The notes under the pieces are model-generated. The model saw only the letters and a program-made list of their open reading frames with translations, had not been told where the DNA came from and did no database searches. This document shows positions 44,093 to 52,321 of a stretch of DNA of 64,000 bases, piece after piece; the first letter of the stretch is position 1, and the number at the start of each line of letters is the position of its first letter. A program made the translations under genes and the position numbers. The stretch is from the NCBI RefSeq assembly GCF_030182585.1, contig NZ_JARXOW010000001.1, positions 2,944,271-3,008,270 of the forward strand, in the 5' to 3' direction. The stretch is from Pedobacter faecalis (GTDB lineage Bacteria > Bacteroidota > Bacteroidia > Sphingobacteriales > Sphingobacteriaceae).

Positions 44093-44667
44093 TGGAACCG
44101 GATAAAATTAAAGAAAGTATTATCAGGGCTGCGAAAGAGCTTTTCAGGAAATACGGTTATCATAAAACCAGTGTCAACGAAATTGCACGGAAGGCGCGTA
44201 TAGCCAAGGCAACGATGTATAAGTACTTCGAAAGCAAAGTGCAGATCCTGGATGCCATTTTGATGAACTATCTTGACCTGAACCTGCGGGAGATTTTGCA
44301 GAACAAGGTGCAGTTTGCCAATGAGGAAGAGCATCTGAAGGCATTGGTGATGAAGACCTGCCGGCTGACCTATACGGTGTGCAATGAGTTTATTGGCTGG
44401 GACTTTGTGCGGGAGAATGCCAACTCGCAGGAGTTTCTGAAACATCTTTCCGACCAGTTGGAGTCGCTTCTCCTTTCGGCTTATCTTGAACTTGACCATT
44501 TTAAACATAATCCTTCGAGAAAAGAGGGGCTCGCTTTCTTGCTCAAGGCAAGCAAAAGCATCGTGTTCTCCTTCGCCTTTACCTCGGTGAGCGATGCCGA
44601 CGTGCGTAAGAATTTCGTGAGCTTTCAGAAGGAGATGCTGCCCTTCCTGGTCAAGGCCGCGCTCTAG
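44092..44667 (+). CDS. TetR/AcrR family transcriptional regulator
   Basis: A 191-residue repressor-type regulator. The N-terminal helix-turn-helix is clear: IRAAKELFRKYGYHKTSV then EIARKARIAKATMYKYF (about residues 29-45). The C-terminal domain (about 65-190) would bind an unknown ligand. It overlaps the stop of the Rieske-like gene by one base (TGATG) and thus sits in the pheS operon, which is an odd place for a specific regulator; its targets are not apparent. Confidence 0.92.
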   Translation: MEPDKIKESIIRAAKELFRKYGYHKTSVNEIARKARIAKATMYKYFESKVQILDAILMNYLDLNLREILQNKVQFANEEEHLKALVMKTCRLTYTVCNEFIGWDFVRENANSQEFLKHLSDQLESLLLSAYLELDHFKHNPSRKEGLAFLLKASKSIVFSFAFTSVSDADVRKNFVSFQKEMLPFLVKAAL

Positions 44668-44703
44668 TTTATTTTTATTTCATAATTGCTCCGTTGTTTT
44701 GGC

Positions 44704-44711
44704 TAAATTTG
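44704..44711 (+). promoter_or_regulatory. Putative -7 element directly before rlmD
   Basis: TAAATTTG, an exact TAnnTTTG, ends 7 bases before the rlmD ATG, with TTG 15 bases upstream (44686-44688). The transcript would have almost no leader. Confidence 0.4.
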
Positions 44712-44718
44712 CCGGATA

Positions 44719-46173
44719 ATGAGTAGAAACAGAAAATCGGGAACGGTAACCATCATTCCCAATCTTAGCATTATTGATATTGCGGAAGAAGGTAAGGGTG
44801 TGGCAAAGGCTGATGAACTGGTGGTTTTCGTGGAACGGGCTGTTCCCGGCGATGTGGTTGATGTACGGCTGACGAAAAAGAAAAAGAATTTTGCCGAGGG
44901 TGTTATTGAGCGGTTGGCAAAAGCCTCGGATCTGCGTATGCCTGCCTTCTGTTTGCATTTCGGTACCTGCGGGGGTTGCAAATGGCAGCATATGGGGTAC
45001 GATGCGCAGCTACAGTTTAAGCAAAAGAATGTAGAGGCTGCCTTGCAGCGCCTCGGCAAGATAGATACTTCGGCCATGGAGCCTATTCTGGGCTCGGCGC
45101 AGAATACCTATTACCGCAACAAGCTGGAGTATACATTTTCTAATAAGCGCTGGCTTGATAAACAGGACATGACAGAGCGCACCGAAGGTTATGATGGTCC
45201 CGCTCCTGAACTGGAGATGAATGCCCTGGGTTTTCACGTACCGTTGCGCTTTGATAAGATTCTGGATATTCAGCATTGCTATCTGCAGGCAGAGCCTTCA
45301 AATGATATCAGGAATGCGGTGCGCGATTATGCGCTGACGCATAAACTTAGTTTTTATGACCTCCGCAATCATGAGGGCAACCTGCGTAACCTGATTATCC
45401 GTACGTCTTCTACGGGAGAAATTATGGTGGCCGTGGTGTTTGCCTATGTGGAGCAGGAACAGATCGAGGCACTGATGGCTTTCCTTCAGACGCGTTTCCC
45501 TGAGATCACGTCGCTGCTGTATATCGTCAATCAGAAAAGGAATGACACGATCTTCGATCAGGAGGTGATCACCTATGCTGGGCGCGACTATATTTTTGAG
45601 GAGATGGACGGACTTCGATTTAAGATAGGGCCGAAGTCTTTTTACCAGACCAACTCTGAGCAGGCTTTTGAATTGTACAAAATCACGAAGGAGTTTGCCG
45701 GCTTTAAAGGCGACGAGCTGGTATACGATCTGTATACCGGCGCCGGAACGATAGCCAACTTTGTGGCACGCAGTGTGAAGCAGGTGGTAGGTATTGAGTA
45801 TGTGCCAACAGCCATTGAGGATGCGAAGTTCAATTCGGAACTGAACGGTATTGGTAATACCTTGTTTTATGCAGGCGATATGAAAGATATCCTGACGCGC
45901 GATTTTATTGTGCAGCATGGTAAGCCTGATGTGGTGATCACGGATCCGCCGAGGGCGGGTATGCATGCTGATGTGGTGGAGCGCCTGCTGGAGATGGAAG
46001 CGGAAAGGATCGTATATGTAAGTTGTAATGCAGCTACCCAGGCGAGAGACCTGGCCTTGCTGACGGGGAAATATGAGGTGCTGCGGATTAAGCCGGTAGA
46101 TATGTTCCCGCATACGCAGCATGTAGAAAATGTGGTGTTGCTTCGTTTAAAGGGAGCAGCGGTAAATGGTTAA
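44719..46173 (+). CDS. rlmD: 23S rRNA (uracil-5-)-methyltransferase, RlmD/TrmA family
   Basis: A SAM-dependent m5U methyltransferase. The 484-residue protein starts with a TRAM RNA-binding domain (about 8-66). An Fe-S site follows, with C78, C84 and C87 in a CxxxxxCxxC pattern and a further Cys near residue 184. The Rossmann methyltransferase domain carries the SAM motif DLYTGAGTIANF and the catalytic nucleophile in VYVSCNAATQARD. Whether the target is U1939 (RlmD) or U747 (RlmC-like) cannot be told by eye. The next gene follows after 3 bases. Confidence 0.9.
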   Translation: MSRNRKSGTVTIIPNLSIIDIAEEGKGVAKADELVVFVERAVPGDVVDVRLTKKKKNFAEGVIERLAKASDLRMPAFCLHFGTCGGCKWQHMGYDAQLQFKQKNVEAALQRLGKIDTSAMEPILGSAQNTYYRNKLEYTFSNKRWLDKQDMTERTEGYDGPAPELEMNALGFHVPLRFDKILDIQHCYLQAEPSNDIRNAVRDYALTHKLSFYDLRNHEGNLRNLIIRTSSTGEIMVAVVFAYVEQEQIEALMAFLQTRFPEITSLLYIVNQKRNDTIFDQEVITYAGRDYIFEEMDGLRFKIGPKSFYQTNSEQAFELYKITKEFAGFKGDELVYDLYTGAGTIANFVARSVKQVVGIEYVPTAIEDAKFNSELNGIGNTLFYAGDMKDILTRDFIVQHGKPDVVITDPPRAGMHADVVERLLEMEAERIVYVSCNAATQARDLALLTGKYEVLRIKPVDMFPHTQHVENVVLLRLKGAAVNG

Positions 46174-46176
46174 GAC

Positions 46177-46581
46177 ATGGATTTAGAAGAATTACTTCCG
46201 CAGCAGCCGGAACAGAACAAGCCGGAGGCTAAGCCGGTGAGTCCCTTGGTAAGCCTGGAAAAGGATCTGGAGTTTTATGCTCCTTCCATCCGCGAAGTGG
46301 CTGTCGATATTATGGTTGAAGGCATATCTGCACAGCCGATCTTTATTGCGCACCAGCATACCGTGAGTATTGGTGAGGTGATCCTGGACCGCACGGAACT
46401 GAACACAGGCTGGACCATACAGGCTTCTACTTTTGAGGAGTTTGTAGAGAAGGGCATTATCGCGGCCGACAAAAAAGCGTTGTTTTTGAAAAACTATAAG
46501 GATCCAAAGGCTTTTATGTGTGTTTTTGTGATCGTACCTGAGGGTGCAAACTTTATCTTCTATCCTTATAAAACGAAATAA
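46177..46581 (+). CDS. Conserved hypothetical protein
   Basis: A 134-residue protein with no signal peptide or membrane segment and no family I recognise. The first 25 residues are Pro/Gln/Glu-rich and likely disordered. The remainder (about 33-134) looks like a compact alpha/beta domain ending in a strand-rich MCVFVIVPEGANFIFYPY. It lies 3 bases after rlmD, so it is probably co-transcribed. Normal codon use and placement argue that it is a real gene. Confidence 0.7.
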   Translation: MDLEELLPQQPEQNKPEAKPVSPLVSLEKDLEFYAPSIREVAVDIMVEGISAQPIFIAHQHTVSIGEVILDRTELNTGWTIQASTFEEFVEKGIIAADKKALFLKNYKDPKAFMCVFVIVPEGANFIFYPYKTK

Positions 46582-46613
46582 AGGCTGAGGCCTCTCAATT
46601 CGTTGCCGGGGTG

Positions 46614-46644
46614 TTTGATAATACTGCCGAAAATCGTTCTTTTG
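46614..46644 (+). promoter_or_regulatory. Putative promoter of the phosphoribosyltransferase gene
   Basis: TTTG at 46614-46617, a 19-base spacer, then TTCTTTTG at 46637-46644 (one mismatch to TAnnTTTG). The spacing is as expected. Its position supports the ATG at 46668 rather than an earlier start. Confidence 0.48.
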
Positions 46645-46667
46645 TACTGCGCATAAACGTAAAAAGC

Positions 46668-47177
46668 ATGGCAGATTCTCAATTACTGATTCTTAATAAA
46701 ACGCAGATACAGCAAAAAATTAACCGCATTGCTTATCAGATCCTGGAAGATAACCTGGAGGAGGAAGAAGTAGTGCTTGCGGGTATCTGGGAACGCGGGT
46801 ACAAGTTGGCGCAGCGCCTGCAAAAGGTGCTTTCTGAGATATCTTCTTTAAAAATTACTTTGCTGAAAATTGATCTGGACCGGTACAACAGCAAGCTTGT
46901 AGCGGCGACCGACCTGGATGAAACGCAATGGAAGGACAAGGTCATCATCCTGGTGGATGATGTGCTGAACAGCGGCAAGACGCTGGCCTATGGCTTAGGT
47001 GTTTTTCTGAATACGCCTCATAAGAAGATCCGTACGGTAGTGCTGGTAGACCGTAGCCATAAAATATTTCCTATTGCTACTGATTACGTTGGCCTGCAGC
47101 TGGCTACCGTACTTAAAGAACATGTGGATGTGGTTATGGATGTGGAAGGCGAGGAGGATAGAGTGTATCTGAGTTGA
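46668..47177 (+). CDS. Phosphoribosyltransferase (PyrR-like)
   Basis: A 169-residue type I phosphoribosyltransferase. The PRPP-binding motif VILVDDVLNSGKT is clear (about residues 93-105), and LAGIWERGYKLAQRL forms the N-terminal hood/PP-loop region. It resembles the bifunctional PyrR/uracil phosphoribosyltransferase group, but an RNA-binding role in pyr attenuation is not shown. Start at 46668, behind a promoter-like pair of elements. The last stop base overlaps the TTG start of the next gene. Confidence 0.85.
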   Translation: MADSQLLILNKTQIQQKINRIAYQILEDNLEEEEVVLAGIWERGYKLAQRLQKVLSEISSLKITLLKIDLDRYNSKLVAATDLDETQWKDKVIILVDDVLNSGKTLAYGLGVFLNTPHKKIRTVVLVDRSHKIFPIATDYVGLQLATVLKEHVDVVMDVEGEEDRVYLS

Positions 47178-48031
47178 TCCTTTTCCTATATATCGCATTA
47201 TTATTCCTCGTGCTGAGATTCTCAGTAACGCTATTTAATTTTTTGTCGAACCCCAGACTAGGCTATTACGGCCGGCACTTTACCGACCATGTGCTTATCG
47301 TGATACGTAATTATGGTTCGGCTGCCTCGCCGGAAAAGCTGCTGGCTTCTATCCGTGAGCAGGACTATCAGCATATAGAGGTGGTGGTGCGCAACGCTCC
47401 GGACGAGCAGGTGGAGCCGCAAAGGCGGGCCGGCTATACGCTTACCCTCGACGCAGATATCCTGATTCAGAAAGGCTTGATCAACAACATGCTGTACCGC
47501 ATGAAATTGTTCGGTTTAGGTTCTCTGTCCTTAGTTCCCCGCCGGTCGTTAAGGCGTTGGCGCGACTACTTATATGATCCGTTAAGTGATTTTATGCTGC
47601 TCAATCTCGTCCCGCTTCGTTTGGCCAGGTACGTAAGGCTGCCTATTTCGCCGGGTCTGGAACGCAGTGTGGTCATGACCAGCAGTAAGGGCGAGCGCTC
47701 GGAAGTACTCCTCGCAAATAAGTTCGCATACTCAGCCCCGCTTGCCGATGCTGGGAAGCAAGGGGAGCGGATGTATGGTTTTCTGAGTCATAATATGCTT
47801 GCAGCGCTTATCTATGTGGTGCTGCTCATTGGCGGACCGGTGGCGTTGGGCCTTGTATCGGATCTTAACTTGCTGGCCTTGCCGTTCGGGTTGATCTTCC
47901 TCAGCAGGATCATGGTGTCGTTTATGACCAGGCAGAACCCGCTGCTCAATCTGGTGCTGCATCCTTTGCAGATGCTTTTGCTTGCAGGGCGACTGCTTCG
48001 TCGTATTTATGTAGATATCCGCAGGTTATGA
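47174..48031 (+). CDS. Membrane protein resembling a reduced family-2 glycosyltransferase
   Basis: A 285-residue protein. An N-terminal membrane helix (about 2-20) is followed by a short stretch resembling the beginning of a GT2 domain (LIVIRNYGSAASPEKLLASIREQDYQ-like, with YTLTLDADILI at about 88-98 standing for the DxD region). Much of the normal GT-A domain, including the usual second half with the QxxRW motif, is missing. Two C-terminal hydrophobic segments (about 210-230, 232-248) follow. The start is TTG at 47174, overlapping the upstream stop; no nearby ATG exists. It may be a pseudo-enzyme or a distinct membrane family. Confidence 0.55.
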   Translation: MILFLYIALLFLVLRFSVTLFNFLSNPRLGYYGRHFTDHVLIVIRNYGSAASPEKLLASIREQDYQHIEVVVRNAPDEQVEPQRRAGYTLTLDADILIQKGLINNMLYRMKLFGLGSLSLVPRRSLRRWRDYLYDPLSDFMLLNLVPLRLARYVRLPISPGLERSVVMTSSKGERSEVLLANKFAYSAPLADAGKQGERMYGFLSHNMLAALIYVVLLIGGPVALGLVSDLNLLALPFGLIFLSRIMVSFMTRQNPLLNLVLHPLQMLLLAGRLLRRIYVDIRRL

Positions 48032-48064
48032 TGCTGTATTCAATGATATCAAACTCTTTTTCTT

Positions 48065-48072
48065 TATTTTTG
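48065..48072 (+). promoter_or_regulatory. Putative -7 element of the ispH promoter
   Basis: TATTTTTG, an exact TAnnTTTG, 24 bases before the ispH ATG. No -33 TTG at standard spacing. Confidence 0.42.
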
Positions 48073-48096
48073 TAGTTAGCATCAGCTGATTTGCAC

Positions 48097-48945
48097 ATGA
48101 AATACGATTTGACGGTTACCATTGATAAAGGTTCAGGTTTCTGCTTTGGGGTGGTTTATGCTATTGATATGGCAGAGGATATCCTGGATCATGAAGATCA
48201 TTTGTATTGCCTGGGCGATATCGTGCACAACGATGAGGAGGTAAAACGTCTGACCGACAAAGGTTTGCGGATCATTGATCATGATAAGCTGAAAGAGCTT
48301 CGCCGGGAAAAGGTACTTATAAGGGCGCATGGGGAGGCTCCGGATACGTACAGGCTGGCCCTGGAGAATGAGCTTACGCTGATTGATGCGTCTTGTCCGG
48401 TAGTGCTGAAGCTTCAGAACCGTATCAAAAACTCCCATGATGAGGAGGAGCAGATCCTTATTTTTGGCAAGCACGGGCATGCCGAAGTGATCGGTCTGCA
48501 GGGCCAGACAGACGGAAAGGCCATTGTTTTCCAGGACATTGCCGAACTGGACCAGATGGAGTTGCCTCAGCGGTTTACACTTTATAGCCAGACCACCAAG
48601 AGCACGGATAAATTTTATCAGATCAAGGAGGAATTGCAAAACCGCGGATATGAGGTGAAAGCGAATGACACGATATGCAGACAGGTGTCTAACCGTTATT
48701 CGGATCTGGAGAAGTTTGTGGTGAACTATGATAAGATCATATTCGTGTCCGGAAAGAAGTCTTCTAATGGTAAGGTGCTTTTCGACGTTTGCAAAAAATA
48801 CAATCCCAATACTTATTTCATCTCGAATAGGGAAGAAATAGATATGTCCTGGTTCAATCCGCATGACAAGGTGGGTATCTGCGGGGCTACTTCCACACCG
48901 ATGTGGCTCATGGAGGAGGTAAAAACTTACCTGCTCGATCATTAA
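48097..48945 (+). CDS. ispH: 4-hydroxy-3-methylbut-2-enyl diphosphate reductase
   Basis: The last enzyme of the MEP isoprenoid pathway, a [4Fe-4S] protein that yields IPP and DMAPP. The 282-residue length and the three cluster cysteines fit: C16 (GFCFGV), C100 (DASCPVV) and C194 (DTICRQVSNR). Further marks are DIVHNDEEV, IRAHGE and the C-terminal GICGATSTPMWLMEEV. ATG at 48097-48099 was preferred to a TTG two codons upstream. Single gene with its own -7-like box; hemH follows after 62 bases. Confidence 0.95.
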   Translation: MKYDLTVTIDKGSGFCFGVVYAIDMAEDILDHEDHLYCLGDIVHNDEEVKRLTDKGLRIIDHDKLKELRREKVLIRAHGEAPDTYRLALENELTLIDASCPVVLKLQNRIKNSHDEEEQILIFGKHGHAEVIGLQGQTDGKAIVFQDIAELDQMELPQRFTLYSQTTKSTDKFYQIKEELQNRGYEVKANDTICRQVSNRYSDLEKFVVNYDKIIFVSGKKSSNGKVLFDVCKKYNPNTYFISNREEIDMSWFNPHDKVGICGATSTPMWLMEEVKTYLLDH

Positions 48946-49007
48946 AAAGTAATTATTGTTTTAACACAGCTTCTTATAGCCTTTAAAATTTAAATTCGCA
49001 CGCAATT

Positions 49008-50021
49008 ATGGGAAAAAAGGGTGTTTTGTTGGTGAACCTGGGGACTCCGGACAGTCCGGAAGTGAGCGACGTGCGTAAATATCTCGACCAATTTTTGATG
49101 GACGGTCGGGTTATTGATATCAACGCTTTTAAAAGGACGCTGCTGGTAAAGGGCATTATCGTTCCTTTCAGAAGCCCGAAAACAGCCAAGCTTTACCGGG
49201 AGATATGGGACGAGAACGGTTCTCCGCTTCTTTATTACAGTAAAATACAGGCCGATCTGGTTCAGCAAAAGCTGGGCGATGAGTACCAGGTTGAACTCGC
49301 CATGCGGTACCAGAACCCTTCCATTGGCGCTGCGCTTGAAAAGCTGAGGGCTGGCCTGGTGGATAGTATTAAGGTTATTCCTTTGTTTCCACAATATGCT
49401 TCGGCAAGTACGGGATCAGTGATTCAGAATGTGATGGAGCAGGTGAGTGTGTGGCCAACGATACCGGAGATATCTTTCGTGAATTCTTTTTACGATAATG
49501 ATCTGGTTATTGAGACCTTTGCCGACAACGCCCGAAAGTATCAGCCGGAAACTTACGACCATGTTTTGTTCAGTTTTCACGGACTCCCGGAACGTCAGTT
49601 GCTGAAATGCGATATCACCGGTTCGCACTGCCTGAAGAAAGAGGACTGCTGCGATACGATCACCGAGGTGAATAAGTTTTGTTACTCAGCACAAGGCTAT
49701 GCTACCGCCCGTCTGATTGCGGCTAAGCTGGGTATTCCGCGCAGCGGTTATACCGTCTGCTTCCAGTCGCGCTTGGGCAAGGAGCCCTGGGTTCAGCCTT
49801 ATACCACCGATGTTTTAAAGCGACTGGCCGCTGAAGGCAAGAAACGTCTGCTGGTGTTTAGTCCCGCTTTTGTGGCCGACTGCCTCGAGACGATTTATGA
49901 GATCACTGTAGAATATCACGAAGAATTCAAGGCCCTGGGCGGAGAGCATGTGCAGCTTGTGGAGAGCCTGAACGACGATCCGCGCTTTGTGGATGCGCTG
50001 ATCGGAATGGTTAAGGCTTGA
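49008..50021 (+). CDS. hemH: Ferrochelatase with a cysteine cluster
   Basis: Inserts Fe2+ into protoporphyrin IX (or coproporphyrin III, depending on the pathway). The 337-residue protein has the N-terminal GVLLVNLGTPDSP, catalytic H191 in FSFHGLPER and the acidic FVADCLETIYE (E294). Between these, C201, C208, C214, C215 and C225 form a dense cluster in the region after the active-site loop, where some bacterial ferrochelatases bind a [2Fe-2S] cluster. That binding is inference. The 3' end overlaps the convergent waaA by 11 bases. Confidence 0.94.
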   Translation: MGKKGVLLVNLGTPDSPEVSDVRKYLDQFLMDGRVIDINAFKRTLLVKGIIVPFRSPKTAKLYREIWDENGSPLLYYSKIQADLVQQKLGDEYQVELAMRYQNPSIGAALEKLRAGLVDSIKVIPLFPQYASASTGSVIQNVMEQVSVWPTIPEISFVNSFYDNDLVIETFADNARKYQPETYDHVLFSFHGLPERQLLKCDITGSHCLKKEDCCDTITEVNKFCYSAQGYATARLIAAKLGIPRSGYTVCFQSRLGKEPWVQPYTTDVLKRLAAEGKKRLLVFSPAFVADCLETIYEITVEYHEEFKALGGEHVQLVESLNDDPRFVDALIGMVKA

Positions 50022-51246
50022 GCAGCGTTTTCAGGTGACCGGTGATTTGTCTGGTTGAACCGGTATTATCTTCTACATAAGTTTTTGCTATATCGCCAAC
50101 TTCGGGCGTCTGAATAAAGTGTTCAAAGGCCAATTTAAGGTCGCTTGCATCATGAATGCTTACGGCTGCCCCGGCCTTGATCAGGTCTTTTGCTTCCTGA
50201 AATTTCTGGTATTTAGGTCCGAATATTATTGGGAGACCGAAAGCTGCGGCTTCAAGCGTATTGTGAATACCAGCGCCAAAGCCCCCCCCGATATAGGCAA
50301 TATTTCCATAGCGGTAGAGTGACGACAGCATACCGATGCTATCAATAATAAGTACTTGCGTGTCCAGTTTTTCCGCGACAGATTCTTCTGCTTGAAGCTG
50401 GGTAAAGGTTTTGCTGTCCGGAAACTGTTTTAACAGTCGCCCGATATTAGCCGCTCCTACCTCATGCGGCGCAATAATGAATTTCCATAAGGGGTATGCC
50501 TGAACCAGTTCGAAGAGCAGGTTTTCATCGGCCTCCCAGGTGCTTCCGGCAACGAGTACAGGTTGCCCCATAGAGAAACGCGCTGCAAGAGGAATTTGCG
50601 CTGCCGTATCTGCAAGCTCAGCCACACGATCAAATCGTGTGTCGCCGCTCAGCGTGAGATTGCTGACCTTGATGCGGCGAAGCAGAAAGGCGCTTTCCAC
50701 GTTCTGAATAAAGAAATGCGAGACGAAACGCAGAATCTTCCGGCTGAATCCGCCGTACCACTTAAAGTATATTTGATTGGGCCGGAAGATGCACGAGATC
50801 AGGATGAGTGGAATCTGCCGGGCGTGCAGTGCGCTGAAATAATGATACCAGAATTCATATTTGGTGAACACCGCGATTTCGGGGTTCACCAGTCTTACAA
50901 ACTTCCGGGCGTTGGCCGCGGTATCGGCGGGAAGGTAGAACACGCCCTCGGCATTCGTGTAATTCTTTCGTACTTCGTACCCAGAGGGTGAAAAGAACGT
51001 GATAACCACTGGCTTTTCAGGGTGTTGCTCCCTGAGCATTTCAAGCACCGGCCGTCCTTGCTCAAACTCGCCCAGCGAGGCGAAATGAAACCAGATGTGC
51101 TTAGTGCTGCCGTCTAAACGGCGTTCTATTTCAGGGAAGGTACGCTTTCTGCCCCGGACGAGTAATCTGGCTTTTGGATGGAACAAAGAAAACAAGCGCA
51201 GGGCCAGGCTGTAAAGCTGAATGGAGATGTTATATAGCCAAAGCAT
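50011..51246 (-). CDS. waaA: 3-deoxy-D-manno-octulosonic acid (Kdo) transferase
   Basis: Transfers Kdo from CMP-Kdo to lipid A precursor at the inner membrane. The 411-residue protein is a GT-B (GT30) enzyme: an N-terminal membrane anchor (about 1-20), the acidic active-site region HFASLGEFEQGRP, and in the second domain VAGSTWEADE, APHEV and YIGGGFGAGIHNTLEAAAFG-type donor-binding stretch (part shown). Orientation is opposite to its neighbours: it overlaps hemH tail-to-tail and diverges from the Uxs-like gene with a 62-base gap. Confidence 0.93.
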   Translation of the reverse strand: MLWLYNISIQLYSLALRLFSLFHPKARLLVRGRKRTFPEIERRLDGSTKHIWFHFASLGEFEQGRPVLEMLREQHPEKPVVITFFSPSGYEVRKNYTNAEGVFYLPADTAANARKFVRLVNPEIAVFTKYEFWYHYFSALHARQIPLILISCIFRPNQIYFKWYGGFSRKILRFVSHFFIQNVESAFLLRRIKVSNLTLSGDTRFDRVAELADTAAQIPLAARFSMGQPVLVAGSTWEADENLLFELVQAYPLWKFIIAPHEVGAANIGRLLKQFPDSKTFTQLQAEESVAEKLDTQVLIIDSIGMLSSLYRYGNIAYIGGGFGAGIHNTLEAAAFGLPIIFGPKYQKFQEAKDLIKAGAAVSIHDASDLKLAFEHFIQTPEVGDIAKTYVEDNTGSTRQITGHLKTLLKP

Positions 51247-51308
51247 TTTGTTGTTTTTTGTTATCTTAGCCGAAGATACTTTAATATCGTTAAACTGATT
51301 ATCAAAAG

Positions 51309-52316
51309 ATGAAAATAGCTGACGGATCGAGGAGAAAACGTGTGTTGATTACTGGTGCTGCGGGTTTTCTTGGCTCTCACCTGTGCGACAGGTTTATTAA
51401 CGAGGGTTACCATGTGATCGGCATGGATAACCTCATTACCGGGGATCTTAGAAATATTGAGCATTTGTTCGGGCTTGAGAATTTTGAGTTTGCGCATCAT
51501 GACGTTTCTAAGTTCGTCTACGTGTCGGGCGAACTGGACTACATCCTGCATTTCGCATCACCTGCCAGTCCGATCGATTACCTTAAAATCCCGATTCAGA
51601 CGCTTAAAGTGGGTTCGCTGGGTACGCACAACCTGCTTGGCCTTGCCAAGAACAAGAATGCACGGATGCTGATTGCTTCTACTTCTGAGGTGTATGGTGA
51701 CCCGAATGTGAATCCGCAGCCTGAGGAGTACTGGGGCAATGTGAATCCGGTTGGCCCGAGAGGCGTTTACGATGAGGCGAAGCGTTTTCAGGAGGCTATG
51801 ACGATGGCTTACCATACATTTCACGGACTGGAAACGCGCATTGTGAGGATATTTAATACCTACGGACCAAGGATGCGGCTGAACGACGGCAGGGTACTCC
51901 CCGCTTTTATTGGGCAGGCACTGCGCGGCGAAGACCTGACGGTGTTTGGGGACGGCTCGCAGACGCGTTCATTCTGTTACGTGGATGATCTTATTGAGGG
52001 AATTTACCGTTTGCTGCTGAGTGATTATGCCCAGCCGGTAAATATTGGTAACCCCGATGAAATTACGATCAGGCAGTTTGGTGAGGAGATCATTAAACTG
52101 ACGGGTACCAAGCAAAAGCTTGTGCTTCGTGACTTGCCGGTGGATGATCCGAAACAGCGCAGACCGGACATCACAAAAGCTAAAGAGATACTGGGCTGGG
52201 AACCTAAAGTGAGCAGGGCTGAGGGTTTGAAGATCACCTATGAATACTTCAAGTCTTTGCCCAAAGAAGCGCTCGTAAATATTGAACACAAAGATTTTTC
52301 TACTTATAACCGATAA
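51309..52316 (+). CDS. UDP-glucuronate decarboxylase-like SDR (Uxs)
   Basis: A 335-residue extended SDR. NAD loop GAAGFLGSH (about 16-24), GDLRNIEHL and LHFASPASP (the Uxs/RmlB-like strand), STSEVYGDP with the catalytic Ser/Thr, and GVYDEAKR with Yxxx[16 protein letters not shown] is characteristic of UDP-glucuronate decarboxylases, which yield UDP-xylose for glycan synthesis. It is followed after 5 bases by galE, so the two form a nucleotide-sugar pair. Confidence 0.88.
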   Translation: MKIADGSRRKRVLITGAAGFLGSHLCDRFINEGYHVIGMDNLITGDLRNIEHLFGLENFEFAHHDVSKFVYVSGELDYILHFASPASPIDYLKIPIQTLKVGSLGTHNLLGLAKNKNARMLIASTSEVYGDPNVNPQPEEYWGNVNPVGPRGVYDEAKRFQEAMTMAYHTFHGLETRIVRIFNTYGPRMRLNDGRVLPAFIGQALRGEDLTVFGDGSQTRSFCYVDDLIEGIYRLLLSDYAQPVNIGNPDEITIRQFGEEIIKLTGTKQKLVLRDLPVDDPKQRRPDITKAKEILGWEPKVSRAEGLKITYEYFKSLPKEALVNIEHKDFSTYNR

Positions 52317-52321
52317 TTTGG

